A DNA stretch of 14,702 nucleotides from Collinsella sp. (GTDB lineage Bacteria > Actinomycetota > Coriobacteriia > Coriobacteriales > Coriobacteriaceae): the NCBI GenBank assembly GCA_019413955.1, contig DXMX01000016.1:19235-33936 (forward strand). Direction: 5' to 3'. Shown in pieces: positions 1 to 6,259 of this stretch (the stretch's first letter is position 1; each line of letters begins with the position of its first letter). Below the pieces are notes generated by a model. It searched no databases. It was not told the DNA's origin and saw nothing but the letters and a program-made list of their open reading frames with translations. The translations under genes and the position numbers were made by a program.

Positions 1-1221
1 GTCCTTAGCCATACGAACCCCTTCCAACAAATTAACGACTTTAAGTATACGCCCCAGGCACGCTTCCCAAGAGACCGCCGACGGCTCGAACGTCGAAGGC
101 GGAGCCGCAAGCGCCTGCGCGATAGCATCTGCCAGTGCGCGCTCAAACAACGGAAGGTCGGCCGCCTCGGGCGTGTCGACATCCGTCATACGCGGCGGCG
201 CCACCCACGTCACGGGAGCGCCGGGAAGCATCGCCTCCATCCAGGGACGAACGCCGGGCAAATCGGTCGCCACAACTTTGCAGCCGCACGCGAGGGCCTC
301 GATCGTCACGAGCGGCAGACCCTCGTAAAACGAAGGCAGCACAAAGACGTCGGAACTGCGGTAGGCACGCACGAGCCCATCGCTATCCAGGCGGCCCGCC
401 AGCGTCACCGGCACATCCGAGGCCGCGGCCAAGCGCTCGATACGCGCGTACTCGGCATCGTCCCCGCGGCCGCCCACAAGTACCAAGCCAGATGGGCGGA
501 CGCCATCGTCAATCGGCAATGACATGGCTCGAACCAGCGACTCGACGCCCTTTTTAAAGCAAATCTTGCCCACGTACACAAGCGATCCCGGCTGTCTCGC
601 CACGCTTGCGTCGCAGCAGAAGACGCGATGGTCGTAGCCCGTCCCAATCACGTGGATGCGATCGGCATCGACGCCGCACACCAGGCCAATCTGCTCAGCC
701 TGCTCAGCATGGAGCGCAAAGACGGCATCGAGCCGACGAACCGCACGTACGATGCGATCGCGCTCGAGCGCATGCGAACGCAGCTGGCGCAGGTCGGTCG
801 AATGGCACACGGCAACAACCGGCACGCCCCGGACGCACTCGCGCACCAATGCGGTCACCAGATACAGATGATGGCAGAGCACCAGATCGGGCCGAAACTC
901 AGCCACCGCCCGATCGATTGCAGCAGCAAATGCCCGCTCAAATGCCTTGAGCATCGAAGGCGTCAGATCACGATAGCGTGTGGAGGGATAGGGCATGACA
1001 TCGGACATGCCACAGATGGGAAACGGCAGCTCGGGCGACTCGAACGGTACGGCAAACACGGCAGCACGCCGGTCCAGCTCGCCTTGGGTATCACCCGGTG
1101 CCGCGCCGCAAAGCACGGCGGCGCGATGCCCCGTCTCGATCTGCTCGCGTACGAGCGCGGCAAGGTAGGTGCCGCTGCCAGTGCTATCTGGTTTTTGTGC
1201 CGAGATATTGAGGATGCGCAT
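1..1221 (-). CDS. Family 4 glycosyltransferase (GT-B fold), 3' end beyond the left edge
   Basis: A sugar-nucleotide-dependent glycosyltransferase, probably for a cell-surface polysaccharide or glycolipid; donor and acceptor cannot be told. The frame stays open for 407 codons from ATG 1221 to base 1. The N-terminal domain opens MRILNISAQK, with a glycine-rich TGSGTYLAAL segment at residues 14-23. The C-terminal donor domain begins with LVYVGKICFKKG (about 214-225), then LVLVGGRGDDAEY (246-258), and has the family's E-x7-E motif in FYEGLPLVTIEAL (E300 and E308). The length is already typical for the family, so only a short tail should be missing. ATG 1221 lies 14 nt after the activator stop codon, with AGGGG upstream; an in-frame GTG at 1233 is the alternative start. 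It probably shares the upstream transcript. An in-frame SD and ATG near the edge are treated as a finding. Confidence 0.85.
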   Translation of the reverse strand, partial: MRILNISAQKPDSTGSGTYLAALVREQIETGHRAAVLCGAAPGDTQGELDRRAAVFAVPFESPELPFPICGMSDVMPYPSTRYRDLTPSMLKAFERAFAAAIDRAVAEFRPDLVLCHHLYLVTALVRECVRGVPVVAVCHSTDLRQLRSHALERDRIVRAVRRLDAVFALHAEQAEQIGLVCGVDADRIHVIGTGYDHRVFCCDASVARQPGSLVYVGKICFKKGVESLVRAMSLPIDDGVRPSGLVLVGGRGDDAEYARIERLAAASDVPVTLAGRLDSDGLVRAYRSSDVFVLPSFYEGLPLVTIEALACGCKVVATDLPGVRPWMEAMLPGAPVTWVAPPRMTDVDTPEAADLPLFERALADAIAQALAAPPSTFEPSAVSWEACLGRILKVVNLLEGVRMAKD

Positions 1222-1235
1222 GTCGCGGTACACCC

Positions 1236-2000
1236 CTAGGCCAAGGCGGCGGCGCGGACAGCCGCGCCGATCGCTCCGGCAAAGCGAGCCTGGGGCGAGG
1301 CGGTCACCGGCGACCCCAGTAGCTCGCCCAACCGCTCCACCACGAAGGCGTTCTCGCACAGGCCACCGATCAGGTAGTACGGGGCGCCCGCGGCCTGTCC
1401 GGCCATGGTCGCCACGCGCGAGACCACGCTGTCGATCACGCCACGCGCAATGTTCTCGCGCGGCTCACCGCGACCGATCAGGCTGATGACCTCGCTTTCG
1501 GCAAACACCGTGCACATGCTGCTGATCTTGGTGGGCTCGCCGGAACGCGCTAGGTCGGCCATCTGCTGCTGGGAAATGCCTAGGCGGTCGGCCATGATCT
1601 CCAGAAAGCGCCCCGTGCCGGCGGCGCACTTGTCGTTCATGGCAAACTTGGCCACGCGGCCACTTTTAAGCTGAATGACCTTGGTATCCTGGCCGCCCAC
1701 ATCGATCACGGTGCCATGGTCACCAAACAGACGCACGGCACCGGTACCGTGGCAGGTAATCTCGGTCACGACCTTGTGCGCATAGGGCACGGCGACACGG
1801 CCGTAGCCGGTCGCGATCACGCGCACGTCGTTGGCAGCCACGTCATAGCCAGCCGCTGCCAGTGCCTCGCGCAGCCGTTCGGCCGCATCGACCGAGGAGA
1901 ACCCGGTTGGCTGCACGCACGTCCACGCCACCGAACCCTCCCCGTCGACCACAGCAGCCTTAGCCGCCGTAGACCCGATATCGATCCCGATCCCTATCAT
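1236..2000 (-). CDS. 2-hydroxyacyl-CoA dehydratase activator / double-cubane protein reductase (BadF/BadG/HgdC ATPase)
   Basis: A 254-aa ASKHA-fold ATPase. In this family a homodimer holds one [4Fe-4S] cluster between its subunits and uses ATP hydrolysis to push a low-potential electron onto the partner iron-sulfur protein. Visible motifs are the phosphate-1 loop GIDIGSTAAKA at 5-15, ATGYGR at 63-68, the second phosphate loop VIDVGGQDTKVI at 98-109, and the cluster signatures NDKCAAGTGRFLE (Cys125) and SMCTVFAESEVIS (Cys163). The adenosine-site glycines (IGGLCEN) follow near 211-217. The length matches HgdC and E. coli YjiL. ATG 2000 is preceded by GGGAGAG at good spacing. It lies downstream of two candidate partner proteins and 14 nt before the glycosyltransferase. 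Family assignment is firm; the substrate of the system is not known. Confidence 0.93.
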   Translation of the reverse strand: MIGIGIDIGSTAAKAAVVDGEGSVAWTCVQPTGFSSVDAAERLREALAAAGYDVAANDVRVIATGYGRVAVPYAHKVVTEITCHGTGAVRLFGDHGTVIDVGGQDTKVIQLKSGRVAKFAMNDKCAAGTGRFLEIMADRLGISQQQMADLARSGEPTKISSMCTVFAESEVISLIGRGEPRENIARGVIDSVVSRVATMAGQAAGAPYYLIGGLCENAFVVERLGELLGSPVTASPQARFAGAIGAAVRAAALA

Positions 2001-2059
2001 GGCTCTCTCCCAATCTAAACATCAAAGGTAGCGGCGCGTTCAGGCGCCTTAACTCTAGG

Positions 2060-2153
2060 TTTCTCAGGTGCCGGAGGTTACCCCGAAAGAGGAGCGCAGC
2101 GTACTTTGGTACGCAAGCGACGGTTTGAGGGGCAAGATCCGGTGCCTGAGGAA
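2060..2153. repeat. 94-nt structured intergenic element, copy A
   Basis: This spacer element is 86% identical, without gaps, to 3360-3453 (82 of 95 positions counted over 2060-2154). It folds as one long imperfect hairpin. The outer stem pairs 2060-2075 with 2138-2153, including wobble pairs T2062-G2151, T2069-G2144 and G2070-T2143. A second stem pairs 2078-2084 with 2129-2135 with one mismatch, and AAA/TTT pairs 2086-2088 with 2124-2126. The apical hairpin is GCGTAC-TTTG-GTACGC at 2099-2114. Similarity to copy B ends where the outer stem ends. The element begins one base after the stop codon of the 387-aa gene. The wobble pairs would be A-C mismatches in the minus-strand operon mRNA. Confidence 0.8.
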
Positions 2154-2154
2154 G

Positions 2155-3318
2155 CTAGAGGGTTTCGATGAAGGCAGCGATGCGAGTCTCGATCTGGCCC
2201 ATGTCACCGTTGCTGTAGTCGGTCTCGATCTTCATATACGGAATACCCGCACCCTCGACAGCCTCCTGCATGCGCGCACTCTCCACGTTAAAGGTGTGGC
2301 ACGCCTGGAGCACGCTCTCCACTACGCCATCGACGTGATACTTCTCGCACATGGCCAGCGTGTTTTCCATACGACCGTCGTTGGGCGTCATGACCGAGCA
2401 GTTGATATCCAGGTAGCGGTCGGCGATGGCGCGCAGAATATCGGGAGCATCGGGGTCGATCATCATAGCCGCCGTGCGCTCACCCGAGCAGTCGTCCATG
2501 CACACGACCACGCCGCCGTTGGACTCGATAGTACGGCCGATCTTGTTGATCACACCGCCCACCGGGCAACCGGTGATCAGAATGCACTTGGCGTCCGCCG
2601 CAACCGGGCGCTCGCCCGCGTCGTAGGCCTCGCGCAGCTTGGCGACCTTTTGCTCCAGCTGCTGCGTATAGGCCTCGATATCAAAGCTGAACGTACCGGC
2701 AAACATAGTGCTCATCAGGTCGATGCCGCTCATGGCCGCCGGCTGGTTGGCCTGCAGCGCAAACATCTCGAGCTGGGCCGCACGCAAGCGGTTGCGACGA
2801 CGGACGGCAGCACGCAGGTCATCGTCGGTAATCGTGATGCCGTAGAAGCCCTCGAGCTCCTCCTTGAGCAGGCGGCACTCCTCGTACCAGCCTTCACGCT
2901 CGTAGGCGCGATCGCGACCCTGCGGAAGATGCAGAATGTGCGTGCGCTTGAGCTCGTTGAGTAGCTCGTACATCTTCTTCTTGCCGTCGCAGGTGGTCTC
3001 GCCGATGATCATGTCGCTAAAGTACGTAAACGGGCACTTTTGCGAGTAGGCAAAACCGTAGGTCGACTTGATGAGCGGGCAGAGGTTTGCCGGCAGCACC
3101 TTCTCGGCCTCGGGAATCACCTCGTCGGACGTGCCGCACAGCGCCACGCTCGCAGCCCCCGCGGCATCGATAATCTCGAGCGGCGTGTAGCTGCACAGAA
3201 AACCGACCAGGCGATTACCCGCCTGCTTATAATCCTTGACGCGAATAAACGCCGCCTTGCGCTGCTCGTTGAACTCCTCAAACGTGGATGGCAACGGCTG
3301 CTCCATATTTTCCGACAT
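2155..3318 (-). CDS. Double-cubane cluster / 2-hydroxyacyl-CoA dehydratase D-component family protein (YjiM-like), second subunit
   Basis: A 387-aa iron-sulfur protein of the 2-hydroxyacyl-CoA dehydratase family. Motifs are NLCPLIKSTYGFAYSQKCPF (Cys80, Cys95), GETTCDGKKKMYE (Cys110), MDDCSGERT (Cys277), DINCSVMTPNDGRM (Cys307) and LQACHTFNVES (Cys340). Classical dehydratase subunits bind one [4Fe-4S] cluster with three cysteines. Six conserved cysteines, plus the CPLIKS and CDGKKK motifs, fit the double-cubane [8Fe-9S] reductases of the YjiM type better. The start is ATG 3318, preceded by AAGGAG; the frame stays open upstream to 3678, but that stretch is antisense noise over a structured repeat and the neighbouring gene. 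The 427-aa paralog lies upstream and the activator downstream, each across a 154-nt spacer. The reaction is undetermined: dehydration of an (R)-2-hydroxyacyl-CoA or reduction of a small molecule. Confidence 0.88.
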   Translation of the reverse strand: MSENMEQPLPSTFEEFNEQRKAAFIRVKDYKQAGNRLVGFLCSYTPLEIIDAAGAASVALCGTSDEVIPEAEKVLPANLCPLIKSTYGFAYSQKCPFTYFSDMIIGETTCDGKKKMYELLNELKRTHILHLPQGRDRAYEREGWYEECRLLKEELEGFYGITITDDDLRAAVRRRNRLRAAQLEMFALQANQPAAMSGIDLMSTMFAGTFSFDIEAYTQQLEQKVAKLREAYDAGERPVAADAKCILITGCPVGGVINKIGRTIESNGGVVVCMDDCSGERTAAMMIDPDAPDILRAIADRYLDINCSVMTPNDGRMENTLAMCEKYHVDGVVESVLQACHTFNVESARMQEAVEGAGIPYMKIETDYSNGDMGQIETRIAAFIETL

Positions 3319-3359
3319 ATAACTCCTTAACAAACCTTTTGACCAACCAAGGAAACGGC

Positions 3360-3453
3360 TTTCCCAGGTGCCCGAGGTTGCCGTGAAAGAGAAGCGCCGC
3401 GTACTTTGGTACGCAAACGATGGTTTGAACGGCAAGATCGGGTGCCTGGGGAA
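3360..3453. repeat. 94-nt structured intergenic element, copy B
   Basis: Second copy of the element at 2060-2153, offset by exactly 1300 bases. The outer stem pairs 3360-3375 with 3438-3453. The second stem is perfect here, TTGCCGT (3378-3384) with ACGGCAA (3429-3435). The apical hairpin GCGTAC-TTTG-GTACGC lies at 3399-3414. It sits between the 427-aa and 387-aa genes, 19 nt after the stop codon of the first and 41 nt before the start codon of the second. Its four double substitutions relative to copy A keep base pairing. Confidence 0.8.
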
Positions 3454-3472
3454 GCCGCCGGGACGGATACCC

Positions 3473-4756
3473 CTAAATGGTTTCCAAGAAAGCTTCAATG
3501 CGCGTCTGCAGCTGGCCGGCGTCCTCACCGGCGTAGTCGGTCGTGATGTGCATAAACGGAATGCCTGCCTCCTCGGCGGCCTTCTCCACGGCAAACGACT
3601 CCATCTCGTAGAGCGTGCAGAACTGCAAGGCCACGTCGACGACGCCGTCGGCATGCAGGTCCTTGGCCATCTGGACAATGTCCTTCATACGCTGGTCGTT
3701 GGGCGTAAAGACGGCGCAGTTGATCTTAAAGTAGCGCTCGGCGATGGCGTCGAGCATCTCGTCGACCGTCTCGCCGGACTCGTCGACCAGGTCCTTGTAG
3801 TAGCGCGAACCCGTGCAGGACTCCTCGCCCACCACAACGCCGCCGGCCTTCTCGATGAGGTTGAACAGCTTCCAGTTGGGCACGGCCATGGGCGTACCGG
3901 TGTACAGGATGCGCTTGGTCCCCTTGGGCGCCACGCCCTCGCCGGCCTCGACACGCCGCTCGCACTCAGCCGCCATATCGTTGATGGCTCCGGTCAGACG
4001 CGGCGTGTCGTCCATAAAGGCGGCCTGAACGGTCAGCAGGCTGTCGAGACCGCTGATGGGCGCCGGATCGGCAGCGCGCGTGGCAGCCAGACGCTGCAGG
4101 GCGCGACGCTTCTCGTTGACGGCGTGGATGGCAGCCTTCAGGCGCTCCGGCGTAATCTTGACGCCGCACTCTTCCTCGATCTTGGCGGCAAGCTTTTTAA
4201 CCTCGGCCTTCCAGGTCACGAGCGTCGACTCGTCGTGCACGTTGGGGATATCCATGACGTACATGTTCTTTTGCGTGGCAAAGAACTCGTAGGCCTTCTT
4301 CTTGCCATCGCAGGTGTTCTCGCCCACCACCAGATCACTCGACTCAATGTAGGGGCAGACCTCGCCCAGCTTAAAGCCGGCAAAGCTCTTGATGAGCGGG
4401 CAGGTGTTGCGCGGCAGATGCTCCTCGACCTTGTCGGTCGCCCAGTCGGCACCCGAGCACAGGCCAACGGGGATGCCATCGCAGGCAAGCACGATCTCCT
4501 CGGGCACGTACACACAGAACGAACCGACGATCTTGGTGGCCTCGCCGGCCTCCTTCTTGTCGAGCATCTCCTTAATACGGCCGCTATGGATGTTGGTGGC
4601 CACAAAGTCCAGGTAGGACGTGGACTTGGGGCGATTGTTCTGCGTCAGGAACATGTCGCCGTACATCTGGCCCACGGCGCCCAGCAGCATGTCGTGATCG
4701 GCAAGATTCATGCCGAGGGTCTCCCACATCGGATGGAAATCGAATTCTTCAGCCAT
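3473..4756 (-). CDS. Double-cubane cluster / 2-hydroxyacyl-CoA dehydratase family protein, first subunit
   Basis: A 427-aa paralog of the 387-aa protein downstream, with an N-terminal extension of about 39 residues (MAEEFDFHPMWETLGMNLAD...). The six cysteines recur at matching positions: NTCPLIKSFAGFKLGEVCPY (Cys119, Cys134), GENTCDGKKKAYE (Cys149), GEESCTGSRYYK (Cys314), KINCAVFTPNDQRM (Cys347) and LQFCTLYEMES (Cys380). The 15-residue spacing of the first three is the same in both proteins. ATG 4756 is preceded by GAGAGGGGAA at good spacing. It is the first large gene of the operon, about 250 nt after the predicted promoter. The two proteins may form an alpha/beta heterodimer as HgdA and HgdB do, with each subunit holding its own double-cubane cluster; that is inference. 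The enzyme's substrate cannot be read from sequence. Confidence 0.88.
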   Translation of the reverse strand: MAEEFDFHPMWETLGMNLADHDMLLGAVGQMYGDMFLTQNNRPKSTSYLDFVATNIHSGRIKEMLDKKEAGEATKIVGSFCVYVPEEIVLACDGIPVGLCSGADWATDKVEEHLPRNTCPLIKSFAGFKLGEVCPYIESSDLVVGENTCDGKKKAYEFFATQKNMYVMDIPNVHDESTLVTWKAEVKKLAAKIEEECGVKITPERLKAAIHAVNEKRRALQRLAATRAADPAPISGLDSLLTVQAAFMDDTPRLTGAINDMAAECERRVEAGEGVAPKGTKRILYTGTPMAVPNWKLFNLIEKAGGVVVGEESCTGSRYYKDLVDESGETVDEMLDAIAERYFKINCAVFTPNDQRMKDIVQMAKDLHADGVVDVALQFCTLYEMESFAVEKAAEEAGIPFMHITTDYAGEDAGQLQTRIEAFLETI

Positions 4757-4915
4757 AACGGTTCCCCTCTCGAACCAAAAATGAATAGCTACGGTATTGC
4801 TGCACGGTGGGTGGCGAAAACCCAGCCGCGCCTAAACCCGGAATTTTGGGGAACCTGCTTTGCGGTCGATTATTTAGTTGTGCGTCGTCTCTCCCGGAGC
4901 CGTGAACATACCTGC

Positions 4916-4984
4916 TCATATGCGGCTCCGAGCCATATATAGGGCACGCGCGGCAACGCGGCGAATGTATGTCGTCTGCGGCAT
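4916..4984 (-). CDS. Possible 22-codon leader peptide upstream of the dehydratase-like operon
   Basis: A short ORF starts at ATG 4984, eight bases after AAGGAGG, the strongest Shine-Dalgarno sequence in this region, and stops at TGA 4916. The peptide starts MPQTTYIRRV and contains five arginines. It lies in the roughly 250-nt leader between the predicted promoter (5015-5043) and the 427-aa gene. Its last codons form the upstream arm of an inverted repeat, CGGAGCCG (4923-4930 on the complement) with CGGCTCCG (4895-4902), and its stop codon is in the loop. A ribosome finishing this ORF would therefore stop that hairpin forming, a layout like translational attenuation. No U-tract follows, so the hairpin is not an intrinsic terminator. 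Whether it is translated is unknown. Confidence 0.4.
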   Translation of the reverse strand: MPQTTYIRRVAARALYMARSRI

Positions 4985-5004
4985 GTGCGCACCCTCCTTT
5001 ACAA

Positions 5005-5052
5005 GTTGAGGTCAACTATATCAACGGTCGTCGACCATGCGAACACCGTTGA
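5005..5052. promoter_or_regulatory. Cluster of GTTGA/TCAAC inverted repeats over the dehydratase-like promoter (putative operator)
   Basis: A perfect 8-bp inverted repeat, TCAACGGT (5021-5028) and ACCGTTGA (5045-5052), with a 16-nt spacer, brackets the -35 region. A second inverted repeat, GTTGA-GG-TCAAC, covers 5005-5016 next to the -10 box. Four GTTGA-type half-sites in 48 bases suggest binding of a dimeric regulator, but no regulator gene is present in the window. Confidence 0.4.
5015..5043 (-). promoter_or_regulatory. Predicted promoter of the dehydratase-like operon
   Basis: On the minus strand, TTCGCA (5038-5043) and TATAGT (5015-5020) are 17 bases apart and match the sigma-70 consensus at 4 of 6 and 5 of 6 positions. 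An AT-rich stretch lies upstream at 5082-5100. Transcription would start near 5008, just before the leader ORF. The match is by eye only. Confidence 0.4.
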
Positions 5053-5185
5053 CATTCGTACGACAGCGCCGTGTGTCGTCGTTTAATAAATAATTATCTT
5101 GATTGATAAGAGTTTGTCATCCCTCATTCGGCGAGCGGCAAGGCAAAGCCGCCGAGGCTTATATCCCCGACGGCATTACCCGGCG

Positions 5186-6256
5186 TTATCGACAAACCAA
5201 GTGGATCCTACTCGCATCGAAGTGCATGCGCAGCGTCTCGCCTGCTTGCGGTAGCTCATCGACAGGCACGCCCACTTTGTTGACCTTCCACTGCAGGCGC
5301 GTCGGCGCGTCGGCGCGCGGCACGTCCAGCAACACCAGCCGCTCAAAGCGCGAATCGCTCACACGGGCCACGTGCAAATCGTAGCTGTTGCGACCTCGTT
5401 CCACGCGATTGTCAACATGGAAGTAGCTTGCGCGAACGCCCAGGTACGCCACATTATCGGGAACCGCGCGACCCACGTTAAAGGTCATGCCCCAGTCGAG
5501 GGCCTCAACTTCTTCGTCGCCGATCTTGCGCGCCCGGCTTGTGTTCTTGCAGCCCGTCAGGCGCAGCGCCGCCAGCGTCTGCGGACGGCGGACCACGTCC
5601 TCGACGGAGCCGGTCTCCTCAACATGCCCGTCGTGCACCACGCAGATGCGCCCGCACAGGCGGCACGCCTCGTCGATGTCGTGGCTCACGTAGAGCACGG
5701 TGCGGTTGCATACATCGAACAGGTCGAGCATGTTCTGCTCGAGCGCGCTCTTAAGATAGGAATCGAGCGCGCTCATGGGCTCGTCGAACATAAAGATGCC
5801 CGGATGTGCCGCCACCATGCGGGCAAGCGCCACGCGTTGTTGCTGGCCACCCGAGAGCCGCGCGGGATAACGGTCGGCGAAATCGGCCAGGCCAAAGATG
5901 CCCAGGTAGCGCTCAGCAAGTTTTTTACGCGCCGCGGCGTCGCCCGCATCCTTTACGCCGGCGCATACGTTATCGGCCACCGTCATGTTGGGAAACAGCT
6001 GATAGTTTTGGAACAACAGGGCACATTTGCGCTCCTGGGGCGACAGGTCGATGCCCGCCGCCGAGTCAAAAAAGGTCACACCGTTGACGACAATCTTGCC
6101 CACGTCGGGCGTCTCCACGCCGGCAATGCAGCGCAGCGTGCAGCTCTTGCCGCAACCCGAGGCGCCCAGCAGCGCCACACGCTCCTCGCCGGCCTCAAGC
6201 TGCATGTCGAGCATAAACCCGGGATAGCGCTTTTTGATATCCAGAACGAGCGACAT
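5186..6256 (-). CDS. modC: Molybdate ABC transporter ATP-binding protein
   Basis: A 356-aa ATPase that drives import through the permease encoded just upstream. The nucleotide-binding domain shows Walker A GASGCGKS (31-38), Q-loop LFQNYQLFP (81-89), signature LSGGQQQRVALAR (134-146), Walker B IFMFDEP (154-160) and the H-loop histidine in YVSHDIDEA (His192). About 125 further residues follow, the size and place of the C-terminal molybdate-binding (Mop/TOBE-like) regulatory domain of ModC. ATG 6256 lies 3 nt after the modB stop codon, with GGGAGG inside the end of modB, so translation is probably coupled. Molybdate rather than tungstate specificity is inferred from the neighbouring cofactor genes and the ModA-like binding protein. 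Confidence 0.88.
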   Translation of the reverse strand: MSLVLDIKKRYPGFMLDMQLEAGEERVALLGASGCGKSCTLRCIAGVETPDVGKIVVNGVTFFDSAAGIDLSPQERKCALLFQNYQLFPNMTVADNVCAGVKDAGDAAARKKLAERYLGIFGLADFADRYPARLSGGQQQRVALARMVAAHPGIFMFDEPMSALDSYLKSALEQNMLDLFDVCNRTVLYVSHDIDEACRLCGRICVVHDGHVEETGSVEDVVRRPQTLAALRLTGCKNTSRARKIGDEEVEALDWGMTFNVGRAVPDNVAYLGVRASYFHVDNRVERGRNSYDLHVARVSDSRFERLVLLDVPRADAPTRLQWKVNKVGVPVDELPQAGETLRMHFDASRIHLVCR

Positions 6257-6259
6257 GGC

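Larger units (their letters stand above)
4757..5185. other. 429-nt gap between modC and the dehydratase-like operon
   Basis: This stretch holds no convincing large gene. From right to left it contains a GC-rich hairpin after modC without a clear T-run (near 5125-5160), an AT-rich block with TTATC-N6-GATAA at 5094-5109, the operator and promoter (5005-5052), the leader ORF (4916-4984), an inverted repeat (4895-4930) and untranslated leader down to the SD of the 427-aa gene. An 88-codon minus frame across part of it lacks an SD and is not accepted. Confidence 0.6.

Noticed and set aside
2068..4942. Long plus-strand open frames (2068-2964, 3368-4942) opposite the dehydratase-like genes
   Set aside because: They are antisense to genes with clear family motifs. 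Their similar first 30 codons come from the repeated structured element, whose differences are not biased to third codon positions. They have no proper start signals.
4749..5015. 88-codon minus-strand frame overlapping the start of the 427-aa gene
   Set aside because: It starts at a TTG without an SD inside the predicted promoter and has no recognisable motif. The shorter ORF at 4916-4984 in another frame has the strong SD.
5094..5109. FNR-like site upstream of the dehydratase-like operon
   Set aside because: TTATC-N6-GATAA resembles but does not match the TTGAT-N4-ATCAA arrangement, so I do not call an FNR box.
5125..5160. Intrinsic terminator after modC
   Set aside because: TCGGCG and CGCCGA form a stem, but the inner pairing is poor and no T-run follows on the minus strand.
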